DNA of 64,000 nucleotides, taken from Massilia sp. Leaf139 (GTDB lineage: Bacteria; Pseudomonadota; Gammaproteobacteria; Burkholderiales; Burkholderiaceae_D). Below are positions 9,519 through 18,016 of this stretch, in pieces. The translations under genes and the position numbers were made by a program. How positions within the stretch are numbered: position 1 is the first letter of the stretch; each line of letters begins with the position of its first letter. The notes under the pieces were generated by a model. It saw only the letters and a program-made list of their open reading frames with translations. It did no database searches and was not told the DNA's origin. The stretch covers positions 82,312 through 146,311 of the forward strand of contig NZ_LMOJ01000028.1 in the NCBI RefSeq assembly GCF_001424165.1, read 5' to 3'.

Positions 9519-10255
9519 GCGTTTTCGCTCGCTGAGGGAGATGACGGGGATTTTAGCCCAATCGCGTCGCCCAGCATGGCCAGCATCCGCCTGTGGTGCG
9601 AGCCTTTCCAGAACACGCGGTCGCAGTTGTCGCAGGTGGTGAATTCGCTGTGCGTCTGGCGCACCGATTCCGGCAAGCGCTCGCGCACCGCGTCCTTCGC
9701 GACGGGCCGCAGCGGCAGGTTGCAGTGCAGGCAGAGCGTGAACGGGCGCGCATGCAGCGCCAGCGTCAGCCGTTCGAACAGCTCGCGCAGCTGTGCCTCG
9801 GGCCGGATCGTGTGCAGGTAGCAGCCGCGGCCGAGCTCGCGCCGCTTGAGCAGTTCGCGGTCGCGCGTGAGCACGGTGCGGCCTTCGCGGCCGGCGATGG
9901 CGGCCAGCGCCTCGTCCTGCCAGGAATTGTCGTAGAGCGTGTCGAAGCCGGCCATGCGCAGCAGGCGCGCCAGACCGCCGAGATGGGCGTCGGCAATGAA
10001 GCGGATGCCGGGCTCCGTGTCTTCGCGCTGCGGACGAACCTCGACCGCATCGCCCTCCTCCAGCAGCCGCTCGAACCTGGCGGGCACGCCATTCACCAGC
10101 ACCTGTCCGGCCTCGGTATGCGGCACGCCCAGCGCCTCGATCATGTGCTTGACCGTGGCGGCGCGGGCGCAGCCCGTGGTGAAGGCCGCGCCGCGCCGCG
10201 TGCGCGGCAGGAAATCATTCAGCTCGCCGAAGAAGCGGAAGCGCGCCGTGACCAT
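9515..10255 (-). CDS. Mut7-C RNase-domain protein with ubiquitin-like N terminus
   Basis: A 246-residue protein. Residues 1-80 look like a MoaD/ThiS-type beta-grasp domain (ends at VEVRPQRED). From residue 85 follows the Mut7-C domain: IRFIADAHLGGLARLLRMAGFDTLY, with PIN-like acidic residues D89 and D114 and TRDRELL. It ends in a zinc-ribbon-like set of CxxC pairs (C175/C178 and C208/C211). The fold is PIN-related and RNase activity is expected from the family, but its physiological RNA substrate is unknown. The ATG at 10255 lies 13 bp after the DUF72 stop; the frame is open farther upstream only as an overlap with DUF72. Confidence 0.82.
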   Translation of the reverse strand: MVTARFRFFGELNDFLPRTRRGAAFTTGCARAATVKHMIEALGVPHTEAGQVLVNGVPARFERLLEEGDAVEVRPQREDTEPGIRFIADAHLGGLARLLRMAGFDTLYDNSWQDEALAAIAGREGRTVLTRDRELLKRRELGRGCYLHTIRPEAQLRELFERLTLALHARPFTLCLHCNLPLRPVAKDAVRERLPESVRQTHSEFTTCDNCDRVFWKGSHHRRMLAMLGDAIGLKSPSSPSASENA

Positions 10256-10268
10256 GGCGTGCGTATTC

Positions 10269-11027
10269 TCAAGCCGCCGCGGGAACGCCGCCGCAGGCGC
10301 GCAGCACGTCGAGCGCGTTCGGCACCGCCTCACCGGCCGCCGTGTTATCGAAGATGCACCAGACCTTGCGGCCGGCCGCGCTGTGCACGCCCAGGTCGGC
10401 CACCAGCGCGTCCAGGTAGTCCTGCGAATAGGAGGAATAATAAATGCGCGGCGCGCCGTGCAGGCGCACGTACAGGTCGTTCGTGGTGGGCACGTGCGGG
10501 CCCGGCTGGCCGGCGGCCGGATCGGCGATCACGCGCGTCACGCCGCGCTCGCGCAGCACTTCGGTGGCGATCTCGCTGAACCAGCTCGGGTGGCGCCCTT
10601 CGCAGGCGACCATGCAGCCGAAGGTGTCCTGCAGTTTCATGAAGAAGTCGCGCGCGGTTTCGTCGTGGAAACCGAGCTTGGGCGGATACTGCACCAGCAG
10701 GCAGCCGAGCTTGTCTCCCAGCTCGCCGACCTCGTGTGCGAAGCGGGCCAACAGCGCGTCGATGTCGCGCATCTGCGCGTCGTGGGTGATGGCGCGCGGC
10801 ACCTTCACGGAAAAACGGAAATCGTCGGGCACGCTCTCGGCCCAACGCGCATAGGTCTTGGGCTGGTGCGGCTTGTAGAAGGACGTGTTGATCTCCACCG
10901 CGGGAAACACGGCGGCATAGCGCTCGAGATGGCTGCCCGCCACGGGGAAGCCGGCGGCGGCCTCCTTGGGAATGTTCCAGCCGGCGCAACCGATCAGCGG
11001 GGCTGCGGCATCGTGTGGTTTCTTCAT
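10269..11027 (-). CDS. DUF72 (YecE-like) family protein
   Basis: A 252-residue TIM-barrel-like protein of the DUF72 family. Landmarks are IGCAGWNIP near the N terminus, the FPAVEINTSFY segment, FRFSVKVPRAITH and the C-terminal YVRLHGAPRIYYSSY. The frame stays open to 11687, but the family start (ATG at 11027) matches the domain, and the extension overlaps trxC on the other strand. Biochemical function is not settled in the family. It heads an operon with the Mut7-C gene. Confidence 0.88.
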   Translation of the reverse strand: MKKPHDAAAPLIGCAGWNIPKEAAAGFPVAGSHLERYAAVFPAVEINTSFYKPHQPKTYARWAESVPDDFRFSVKVPRAITHDAQMRDIDALLARFAHEVGELGDKLGCLLVQYPPKLGFHDETARDFFMKLQDTFGCMVACEGRHPSWFSEIATEVLRERGVTRVIADPAAGQPGPHVPTTNDLYVRLHGAPRIYYSSYSQDYLDALVADLGVHSAAGRKVWCIFDNTAAGEAVPNALDVLRACGGVPAAA

Positions 11028-11165
11028 TGACGGTATTGCAAGGGTAATGGGGCGATTGTACGCGGGCGGCGTTTCCGTCGGCGCATGCTTGAGCAGCGGT
11101 GCGCCGCGTCCCGCGCCCGATCGCCTTAGAATACCGGCAACGCTGATTTTCAAGGAGGAGTACCC

Positions 11166-11600
11166 GTGACCGACGCCATCCACATCGTCTGCCCCGCCTG
11201 CGACGCCGTCAACCGCCTGGCCCCGGCGCGCCTGGCCGACAATCCCGTCTGCGGCAAATGCGCCGCTCCGCTCTTTTCCGGCCGCCCGCTCGACGTCGAC
11301 GCGGCGCGTTTCAACAAGCACGTGGCGCGCAACGACATCCCGGTGCTGGTCGACTTTTGGGCCGAGTGGTGCGGGCCCTGCAAGATGATGGCGCCGGCCT
11401 ATGCCCAGGCGGCAAGCCGGCTGGAGCCGCGCGTGCGCCTGCTCAAGGTCGATACCGAACGCGCCCAGCAGCTTTCCAGCCAGTTCGGCATCCGCAGCAT
11501 TCCGACCCTGGCCCTGTTCCGCGGCGGGCGCGAGGTGGCGCGCCAGCCCGGCGCGATGGATACCGGTAACATCGTCGCCTGGGTACAGTCCAAACTCTAG
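11166..11600 (+). CDS. trxC: Thioredoxin 2
   Basis: A 144-residue cytoplasmic thioredoxin with an N-terminal zinc finger (C9, C12, C29, C32) and the redox centre WCGPC (C69, C72). That architecture defines TrxC, a zinc-bound, oxidative-stress-associated thioredoxin that reduces protein disulfides. The start is GTG at 11166, six bases after a strong AAGGAGG site (11152-11158). A TAGAAT -10-like box at 11127-11132 suggests its own promoter. It is divergent from the DUF72 operon. Confidence 0.95.
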   Translation: MTDAIHIVCPACDAVNRLAPARLADNPVCGKCAAPLFSGRPLDVDAARFNKHVARNDIPVLVDFWAEWCGPCKMMAPAYAQAASRLEPRVRLLKVDTERAQQLSSQFGIRSIPTLALFRGGREVARQPGAMDTGNIVAWVQSKL

Positions 11601-11689
11601 GCTGGCACACACGCTTGCAAGCTTGGCGAAAATGCCACGAAGCGCTGCTACAATGGGGCGAAGCGGGGTCGTCCCGTAAGGAGCCATTC

Positions 11690-12052
11690 ATGTCGCAACA
11701 ACTCGTGCTGGACAGCGGAACCGAAGATGCCAAGCAGATGGCGCGCATCCTCTACCTGGTTCACGCCGCCACTTTCTTCTTCTCGCTGGGGCTGCTCTCC
11801 TTCCTGCCCCTGTTCGTCAACTACATCAAGCGCCCCGATACGACCGGCACCATCGTCTACAGCCACCACAGCTGGATGATCCGTTCGTTCTGGTACTACA
11901 TGATCTGGATGGTGATCGGCGGCATCCTGTTCGTCACCCTGATCGGCATCCCGGTGGCCTGGCTGATCTGGACGGTGGCGTGGTTGTGGAAGGCGTATCG
12001 TCTAATTCGTGGCTTTTTGGATCTGAACAGCAACAAATCCATGCCGAACTGA
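11690..12052 (+). CDS. DUF4870-like small membrane protein
   Basis: A 120-residue protein with hydrophobic segments near residues 25-45, 65-90 and 92-110. The pattern, including YSHHSWMIRSFWYY and a final WLIWTVAWLWKAYRLIRGF, matches small DUF4870-type membrane proteins of Betaproteobacteria. The ATG follows an AAGGAG site. It has no catalytic motif, and function in the family is unknown. Confidence 0.75.
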   Translation: MSQQLVLDSGTEDAKQMARILYLVHAATFFFSLGLLSFLPLFVNYIKRPDTTGTIVYSHHSWMIRSFWYYMIWMVIGGILFVTLIGIPVAWLIWTVAWLWKAYRLIRGFLDLNSNKSMPN

Positions 12053-12140
12053 CGATTGTTTTGCGCTTTTCGGCATTTTCGCGGCTAAAATACTTTCCTG
12101 ATGGCACCATCTCCGGCAGCACAACTATTCAGGACGAAAT

Positions 12141-13100
12141 ATGAAATCGGTTCAGCAGGAAGTCGACGAGCGCAGCAATCTGACGGGCACCAACAAATTC
12201 GAGCTGCTGCTGTTCCGGCTCGGCGGCGATGACAATGGCGAGCGCAGCGAGCTGTTCGGCATCAACGTCTTCAAGATCCGCGAGATCGTGGCGATGCCGC
12301 AGATCACCGCGGTCGCCGGTTCGCCGGCCCATGTGCTGGGCGTGGTCAACCTGCGCGGCCAGATCATCCAGGTGCTCGACCTGCCGGCCATCGCCGGCGT
12401 CAAGCCGAAAACCGGCCTGAACATCATGCTGGTCACCGAGTTCGCCCGCACTACCCAGGCCTTCGCCGTCGAGAGCGTCGAGGAAATCGTGCGCCTGGAC
12501 TGGAGCCAGGTGATGTCGGCTGAAAAGAGCGCCGGCAGCGGCATGGTCACCAGCATCGCCCGCCTCGAAGGCGAGAACGGCGAACCGGGCCGCCTGGCCC
12601 AGGTGCTCGACGTCGAGACCATCCTGCGCAACATGAACCCGGATTCCGCGCCCGAGATCAGCCCGCAGACGGTGGGCGCCAAGATCCACCTGAAGCCGGG
12701 TTCGGTCATCCTCGCCGCCGACGATTCGGTCGTCGCCCGCGCCCTGATCGAACAGGGCCTGGACGCGATGGGCCTGCCCTTCATCATGACCAAGAGCGGC
12801 AAGGAGTGCTGGGAGCAGCTGAACACGATCGCCAACGCGGCCGACACTGAAGGCAAGAGCGTCTACGACCGCGTCGCCCTGGTGCTGACCGACCTCGAGA
12901 TGCCTGAGATGGACGGCTTCACGCTGACCCGCAACATCAAGAAGAATGCGCGCTTCGCCAACATGCCGGTGGTGATCCACTCCTCGCTGTCGGGCACGAC
13001 GAACGAGGAACACGTCAAGAACGTGGGCGCGGATGCGTATGTCGCGAAGTTTTCGGCGGAGGATTTGTCGTCGACCTTGCGGCGGGTGTTGAAGCAGTAA
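12141..13100 (+). CDS. cheV: Chemotaxis coupling protein CheV (CheW-REC)
   Basis: A 319-residue cytoplasmic protein with two domains. Residues 17-165 are a CheW-like coupling domain (FGINVFKIREIV, HVLGVVNLRGQIIQVLDLPA). Residues 188-318 are a response-regulator receiver with acidic pocket D194/D195, phosphoacceptor D251 in LVLTDLEMPEMDGF, and Lys303 in YVAKF. CheV links receptors to CheA and, when phosphorylated, adjusts signalling. It is a lone chemotaxis gene here; one receptor gene lies 3 kb downstream. A terminator follows closely. Confidence 0.95.
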   Translation: MKSVQQEVDERSNLTGTNKFELLLFRLGGDDNGERSELFGINVFKIREIVAMPQITAVAGSPAHVLGVVNLRGQIIQVLDLPAIAGVKPKTGLNIMLVTEFARTTQAFAVESVEEIVRLDWSQVMSAEKSAGSGMVTSIARLEGENGEPGRLAQVLDVETILRNMNPDSAPEISPQTVGAKIHLKPGSVILAADDSVVARALIEQGLDAMGLPFIMTKSGKECWEQLNTIANAADTEGKSVYDRVALVLTDLEMPEMDGFTLTRNIKKNARFANMPVVIHSSLSGTTNEEHVKNVGADAYVAKFSAEDLSSTLRRVLKQ

Positions 13101-13120
13101 GGTTCTTCGGGATGCGAGAG

Positions 13121-13145
13121 CGCCGCGATAATTCGCGGCGTTTTT
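13121..13145 (+). terminator. Terminator of cheV
   Basis: CGCCGCGA (13121-13128), a four-base loop, TCGCGGCG (13133-13140) and five T residues. It stands 20 bp after the cheV stop. Confidence 0.88.
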
Positions 13146-13186
13146 GTTTGTGGGTTCGAATTTGTGTTGGCGGATTTGGGGACGCG

Positions 13187-13294
13187 CGTAACGCGTGGGC
13201 ACGGGTGCCCACCCTACGTTACACCGATGTCAGTAGCAAGTTCACGGAGCGGTGGCGTAACGTAGGGTGGGCTCCCCGAGCCCACGCGTTACGT
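13187..13294. repeat. Inverted pair of GTAGGGTGGGC palindromes
   Basis: Copy at 13187-13222 reads on the minus strand; copy at 13256-13294 on the plus strand. Both are extended by GTAAC/GTTAC flanks. They lie between the cheV terminator and a second hairpin. Together with the next pair they fill the 13101-13499 gap; I see no gene in it. Confidence 0.85.
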
Positions 13295-13327
13295 GCGCGT
13301 TGCACCTTCGGGATCGAATGCGAATGC

Positions 13328-13358
13328 GAAAACGCCGCGATTATGTCGCGGCGTTTTC
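13328..13358 (-). terminator. Long hairpin, likely terminator of metC
   Basis: A 13-bp perfect stem (13328-13340 with 13346-13358) around a 5-base loop. Its GCCGCGA core is the same as in the cheV terminator. Read on the minus strand it ends in TTTT, so it can stop leftward transcription from metC; on the plus strand it also ends in TTTT, so it may work both ways. Confidence 0.65.
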
Positions 13359-13398
13359 GTTTGTCGGGTGGATAAACGTGACCGAGTCCGGATCGGCA

Positions 13399-13492
13399 CG
13401 TAACGCGGGCATGCCCGCCCTACGGTGCACCACGGTCTCGATTTAATTCGTTGGCCGTCGCGTAACGTAGGGCGGGCATGCCCGCGTGCGAC
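13399..13492. repeat. Inverted pair of GTAGGGCGGGCATGCCCGC palindromes
   Basis: Copies at 13399-13424 (minus) and 13461-13492 (plus). This subtype has GGGCGGGCATGCCCGCCC as core rather than GGGTGGGC. The right copy ends 8 bp from the metC stop. Confidence 0.82.
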
Positions 13493-13499
13493 GTCCGCA

Positions 13500-14663
13500 T
13501 CACAACCTGCCCAAGCCCTGCTCGATATCCGCAATCAGATCGTCCGTGTCTTCCAGCCCGATATTGAAGCGCACCAGCAAGCCCTTGCCCTGCCAGTCGC
13601 GCCGGATCGTCGTTATCCGGTATGGCATCACCAGGCTGTTGGCCCCGCCCCAGCTGTACCCGAGCCCGAACAGCGCCAGCGAATCGACGAAGCGGTCGAT
13701 CTGTTCTTCCGTATAGCGCTCGTCGAAGATCACCGAAAACAGCCCGCCGGCGCCGGAGAAATCGCGCTGCCAGGTGGCGTGGCCGGGGCAATCGGCAAAG
13801 GCCGGATGCAGCACGCGCGTGATTTCGGGACGATCCTTCAGCCAGGCGGCAACGGTGCGCGCGGCCTTGTCGTGGGCCTCGAAGCGCAGCTTCATGCTCG
13901 GCAGGCCGCGCATTACAAGATAGGCGTCGTCGGCGCTGACGCCCTGCCCGAGGCGCATGTGGGCCGTGGTCAGCTTGTCGTGGACGGCGCGCTCGCGCGT
14001 GATGACGGCGCCCATCAGCACGTCGGAGCCCCCCGACTGGTATTTGGTCAGCGCTTGCATGACGATGTCGACGCCCAGATCGAAGGCGCGCAGGGCCAGG
14101 CCGGCCGACCAGGTGTTGTCGAGCGCGACGGGCACACCGCGCGCCTTGGCGGCAGCGCAGATGGCCGGCAAGTCCGGCACTTCCATCGACACCGAACCGG
14201 GCGCTTCCGTCCAGATCAGCTTCGTGTTCGGCTGGATCAGTTCCGCGATGCCGGCCCCGATCAGCGGGTCATAGTAGCGCGCGGTGATGCCGAAGTCGTT
14301 CGTCAGCCAGCGGCCAAGTTCGCGGTTCGGGTTGTAGACGTTATCCGGCAGCAGGACGTCGTCGCCCGTCTTGAGGAAGGCGAAGTCCACCATCGCGATC
14401 GCGGCCAGGCCCGAAGGCGCCAGCAGGCAATGCGTGCCGCCCTCGATCTCGGCCAGGCGCGCCTCTAAGGTAAACGTGGTCGGCGTGCCGTGCAGGCCGT
14501 AGGTATAGGCGTTCTTCTCTTTCCACTCGCCCGAGCGCATGGCGGCGACGTTCTTGAACAGCACCGTCGAGGCGTGGTGGATCGCCGGCGGAAAGGCGTC
14601 GAAGCCCTCCGGCGCCGTGTAATCCGTGTGGATCAGCGTGGTCTGGAGGGACTTCTTCGTCAT
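13500..14663 (-). CDS. metC: Cystathionine beta-lyase, PLP-dependent
   Basis: A 387-residue cytoplasmic enzyme of the Cys/Met metabolism PLP family. It would split cystathionine to homocysteine, pyruvate and ammonia in methionine synthesis. Landmarks are YTYGLHGTPTTFTLE (phosphate binding), LDNTWSAG (Asp to the PLP ring) and Lys207 in ALTKYQSGGSD (Schiff-base Lys). The C-terminal SWGGANSLVMPY agrees with MetC more than with gamma-synthases. It follows rimO by 19 bp on the same strand and is probably cotranscribed. A different C-S lyase specificity cannot be excluded. Confidence 0.9.
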   Translation of the reverse strand: MTKKSLQTTLIHTDYTAPEGFDAFPPAIHHASTVLFKNVAAMRSGEWKEKNAYTYGLHGTPTTFTLEARLAEIEGGTHCLLAPSGLAAIAMVDFAFLKTGDDVLLPDNVYNPNRELGRWLTNDFGITARYYDPLIGAGIAELIQPNTKLIWTEAPGSVSMEVPDLPAICAAAKARGVPVALDNTWSAGLALRAFDLGVDIVMQALTKYQSGGSDVLMGAVITRERAVHDKLTTAHMRLGQGVSADDAYLVMRGLPSMKLRFEAHDKAARTVAAWLKDRPEITRVLHPAFADCPGHATWQRDFSGAGGLFSVIFDERYTEEQIDRFVDSLALFGLGYSWGGANSLVMPYRITTIRRDWQGKGLLVRFNIGLEDTDDLIADIEQGLGRL

Positions 14664-14682
14664 GCGCCGGTTCCTTCTGTTT

Positions 14683-16098
14683 TTATGCCAGGGTGGCCCA
14701 CAGGTCGTGGGCGTCGGCCTTGGTGACCACGACGTCGGCGAACTGGCCGACGGCCAGCTTGGCCTTGGCGCCCATCAGCGGACGCTTGATGTGGACGACG
14801 CCGTCGATCTCGGGCGCGTCCGCGGCGCTGCGGCCGATGGCTTCGCGCGGGCCGACTTCGTCGACCAGCACGCGGATGGTCTTGCCGACCTTGGCCTGCA
14901 GGCGCTTCATCGAGATCTCTTCCTGCAGCAGCATTACGCGCGCGCGGCGTTCCTCGCGCACTTCCTGCGGCACCGGATTGGCCAGCTCGTTGGCGGTCGC
15001 GCCTTCGACCGGCGAGTAGGCGAAGCAGCCCAGGCGGTCGATCTGCGCTTCGCGCAGGAAGTCGAGCAGGTATTCGAACTCGGCCTCGGTCTCGCCGGGG
15101 AAGCCGGCAATGAAGGTCGAGCGGATCGTCAGATCCGGGTTCATCTTGCGCCAGGCCAGGATGCGGTCCAGGTTTTTCTCGCCCGAGGCCGGACGCTTCA
15201 TGCGCTTCAACACGTCCGGGTGGGCGTGCTGCATCGGGATGTCGAGGTAAGGCAGCACGTGGCCGTCGCCCATCAGCGGGATCACCTGGTCGACGTGCGG
15301 ATACGGGTAGACGTAGTGCAGGCGCACCCAGGCATCGTACTGGCGCGCCAGTTGTCCCAGCGCTTCGGTCAGCTGGGTCATATGGGTCTTGACCGGGCGG
15401 CCGTTCCAGAAGCCGGTGCGGAACTTGACGTCGACGCCGTAGGCGCTGGTGTCCTGCGAAATGACCAGCAGTTCCTTCACGCCGGCCTTGAACAGGTTCT
15501 CGGCTTCGACCAGCACTTCATGGATCGGGCGCGAGACCAGGTCGCCGCGCATCGACGGGATGATGCAGAAGCTGCAGCGGTGGTTGCAGCCCTCGGAAAT
15601 CTTCAGGTAGGCGTAGTGCTTGGGCGTGAGCTTGACGCCGTGGTCGGGCATCAGGTCGATGAAGGGATCGTGCGGCTTGGGCAGGTGCAGGTGCACCGAC
15701 TCCATCACCTCGGCCATCGCATGCGGGCCGGTCACGGCCAGCACCTTCGGATGCACCTTGGTGATGATGTCGTCGCCCGCCGCATCCTTCTTCGCGCCCA
15801 GGCAGCCGGTGACGATCACTTTCCCGTTCTCGGCCAGGGCTTCGCCGATGGCGTCGAGCGACTCCTGCACGGCGGCGTCGATGAAGCCGCAGGTGTTGAC
15901 GATGACGAGGTCGGCGCCGGCGTAGGACTTGGCGGTTTCATACCCTTCCGCGCGCAGCTGGGTCAGGATCTGCTCCGAGTCGACCAGCGCCTTGGGGCAG
16001 CCGAGCGAGACGAAACCGACCTTCGGCGCGGCGGCCGGTGCGGCGGCGGCGACTTCAGGATTGGCGGCGGGGACAGGATTGCGGCGGAGTTCGAGCAT
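14683..16098 (-). CDS. rimO: Ribosomal protein S12 methylthiotransferase
   Basis: A 471-residue radical-SAM enzyme that adds a methylthio group to an Asp of ribosomal protein S12. The N-terminal MTTase domain supplies the auxiliary cluster Cys (C34, C70, C99). The radical-SAM cluster motif is C171xxxC175xxC178 (EGCNHRCSFC). A C-terminal TRAM domain (about 395-470, KVGKTIRVLVDE onward) ends the protein. Length fits the family apart from a short Ala/Pro-rich N-terminal extension; I chose the ATG at 16098. The frame is open to 16206, but that part lacks conservation signs. Confidence 0.95.
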   Translation of the reverse strand: MLELRRNPVPAANPEVAAAAPAAAPKVGFVSLGCPKALVDSEQILTQLRAEGYETAKSYAGADLVIVNTCGFIDAAVQESLDAIGEALAENGKVIVTGCLGAKKDAAGDDIITKVHPKVLAVTGPHAMAEVMESVHLHLPKPHDPFIDLMPDHGVKLTPKHYAYLKISEGCNHRCSFCIIPSMRGDLVSRPIHEVLVEAENLFKAGVKELLVISQDTSAYGVDVKFRTGFWNGRPVKTHMTQLTEALGQLARQYDAWVRLHYVYPYPHVDQVIPLMGDGHVLPYLDIPMQHAHPDVLKRMKRPASGEKNLDRILAWRKMNPDLTIRSTFIAGFPGETEAEFEYLLDFLREAQIDRLGCFAYSPVEGATANELANPVPQEVREERRARVMLLQEEISMKRLQAKVGKTIRVLVDEVGPREAIGRSAADAPEIDGVVHIKRPLMGAKAKLAVGQFADVVVTKADAHDLWATLA

Positions 16099-16298
16099 GG
16101 AGTGAGAGCGACAAAGAAGCTGGGCAATCCGCGATTGTACCTGAACGCGCAGTCGGGGAACACCGGGTGCCCGGTTACCGGGCTCGGGCACGCCCTCTTT
16201 CGCCACATTGTCGCATTCTGGAAACCATCAAAACTTTCCGCATGGATATACTTCGGGAATTGCCGTTTTCCTCAATTCCACTATCTTTCCAATTCAAC

Positions 16299-17921
16299 AT
16301 GAACCTCGACAAGCTCAGTGTCGGCCGGCGCCTCACCCTCGCCTTTTCCCTTCTCCTGGCCATCATGGTTGTCCTCGCCCTGCTCGGCCTGGCGAAGATG
16401 AACACCATCCAGGACAAGCTCGACCGCATCGTCAGCCATGACAACGTCCAGGTACGCATGATCAACGAGATGCGCCAGTCGGTGATGAACGCCATCCTGA
16501 ACGGCCGCAACATCGCCCTGATGAGCGACGCCGCCGAGATCGAGGCCGAGAACAAGCGCCTAGCCGCCAACCGCGCCGTCTACTCAGAGACCTTCAAGCG
16601 CCTGGAAGCGCAGCTCGAAACGCCGGAGGAAAAGGCGGCGCTCGAGAAGATCACGGCCACCCGCGCCGCCGCCGTCGACGTGGTGACCAAGATGACCAAC
16701 CTGGTCAAGGCGGGCGACCGTGAAGGCTCGAACCGCGTGCTGCTGAACGAACTGCAGCCGCTGCAGGCCAAGACCATCGAGGCGATGGATGCCATGGTGG
16801 CGCTCGAGGAAAGCGATGTCGCCGCAGCCGCCCGCGATGCCCACGCCGCCCACGCGGCCGCGCGCCTGCAGACGGCGCTGATCACCCTGGCCGCCCTGGC
16901 CATCGGCGCCCTGCTGGCCTGGAGCATCACGCGCCGCCTGCTGCGCCAGCTGGGCGGCGAGCCGCTGTATGCGGCCACCATCGCCGAGCAGATCGCCAGG
17001 GGCGCGCTGAACGTGCCGATCGCCACGTGCGAGAACGACAGCACGAGCCTGCTGTTCGCCCTGCGCACGATGCGCGACAACCTGGCCAGCCTGGTCGGCC
17101 AGGTGCGCGTCGCCACCGACAGCATCACCCAGGCGTCCGGCGAAGTCGCGGGCGGCAGCGCCGACCTGTCGAGCCGCACCGAAGCCCAGGCCGGCACGCT
17201 GGAAGAGACGGCCTCATCGATGGAAGAACTGACCGCGACCGTCAAGCACAATGCCGACAACGCGCAGGAGGCCAACACCCTGGCGCGCAGCGCCTCGGAC
17301 GTCGCCGAACGCGGCGGGAGCGTGGTGGCGGAAGTGGTCGGCACGATGGGCGCGATCAACGATTCGTCGAAGAAGATCGTCGACATCATCGGCGTCATCG
17401 ACGGCATCGCCTTCCAGACGAATATCCTGGCGCTGAACGCGGCGGTGGAGGCGGCGCGCGCCGGCGAACAGGGCCGCGGCTTCGCGGTCGTGGCAAGCGA
17501 GGTGCGCAACCTGGCGCAGCGCTCGGCGCAGGCGGCCAGGGAGATCAAGGGCCTGATCGCGGACTCGGTCGACAAGGTCGACGCGGGCAGCAAGCTGGTC
17601 GACGAGGCCGGCAGCACGATGCAGGAAGTGGTCGACAGCATTCGCCAGGTGGCCAGCCTGATGCAGGGCATCACCGTCGCCAGCCAGGAGCAGACGCGCG
17701 GCATCGAACAGGTGAACGTGGCGCTGATCGAGATGGACGGCGTGACCCAGCAGAACGCGGCGCTGGTCGAAGAAGCGGCCGCGGCGGCGCAGGCCATGCA
17801 GCAGCAGGCGGCGCAACTGGCGCAGCTGGTCAGTGTGTTCCAGCTGGAAGAGGAAAAGCCGGCGCTCGGACGGGCCGGGTCAGGGCAGCGACAATTGGCG
17901 CTAGCAGGTATGCCAGCCTGA
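16299..17921 (+). CDS. Methyl-accepting chemotaxis protein
   Basis: A 540-residue transmembrane receptor. The start at 16299 gives MNLDKLSVGRRLTLAFSLLLAIMVV, the usual first segment of this group. A four-helix-bundle periplasmic domain (about 35-185), a second membrane helix (about 190-210), a HAMP region and a long signalling coiled coil follow. The hairpin tip reads DIIGVIDGIAFQTNILALNAAVEAARAG, the invariant CheA/CheW-binding segment. It lacks an NWETF-like CheR tether at the C terminus. Ligand is unknown. An ATG at 16242 in frame is less likely. Confidence 0.93.
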   Translation: MNLDKLSVGRRLTLAFSLLLAIMVVLALLGLAKMNTIQDKLDRIVSHDNVQVRMINEMRQSVMNAILNGRNIALMSDAAEIEAENKRLAANRAVYSETFKRLEAQLETPEEKAALEKITATRAAAVDVVTKMTNLVKAGDREGSNRVLLNELQPLQAKTIEAMDAMVALEESDVAAAARDAHAAHAAARLQTALITLAALAIGALLAWSITRRLLRQLGGEPLYAATIAEQIARGALNVPIATCENDSTSLLFALRTMRDNLASLVGQVRVATDSITQASGEVAGGSADLSSRTEAQAGTLEETASSMEELTATVKHNADNAQEANTLARSASDVAERGGSVVAEVVGTMGAINDSSKKIVDIIGVIDGIAFQTNILALNAAVEAARAGEQGRGFAVVASEVRNLAQRSAQAAREIKGLIADSVDKVDAGSKLVDEAGSTMQEVVDSIRQVASLMQGITVASQEQTRGIEQVNVALIEMDGVTQQNAALVEEAAAAAQAMQQQAAQLAQLVSVFQLEEEKPALGRAGSGQRQLALAGMPA

Positions 17922-17957
17922 CCAACAAATGTTTTAAATGAACAAACAATTGTTGAA

Positions 17958-18008
17958 CGCGTGGACGGTGGAAAACAGTCCAGTGGACTGTTTTCCACCG
18001 TCCACGCG
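17958..18008. terminator. Perfect 25-bp inverted repeat between convergent genes
   Basis: Bases 17958-17982 are the exact reverse complement of 17984-18008, with one base between. The outer part (CGCGTGGACGGTGG) resembles the window's GTGGAC-type palindromes. It lies 36 bp after the receptor stop and 8 bp before the phaR stop, so it can end both transcripts as a long hairpin, although neither side has a clean T tract. Confidence 0.7.
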
Positions 18009-18016
18009 CGCACTGC

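Noticed and set aside
11027..11687. N-terminal extension of the DUF72 gene (open frame to 11687)
   Set aside because: It overlaps trxC on the opposite strand and has no family match; the DUF72 fold begins at the ATG at 11027.
13187..13492. Repeated GTAGGG elements as a CRISPR array
   Set aside because: Units are palindromic, alternate in orientation and have unequal spacing; no cas genes are present.
14626..16302. A 558-residue plus-strand open frame opposite rimO and the metC start
   Set aside because: Antisense to rimO, which has complete catalytic motifs; composition is typical of a shadow frame.
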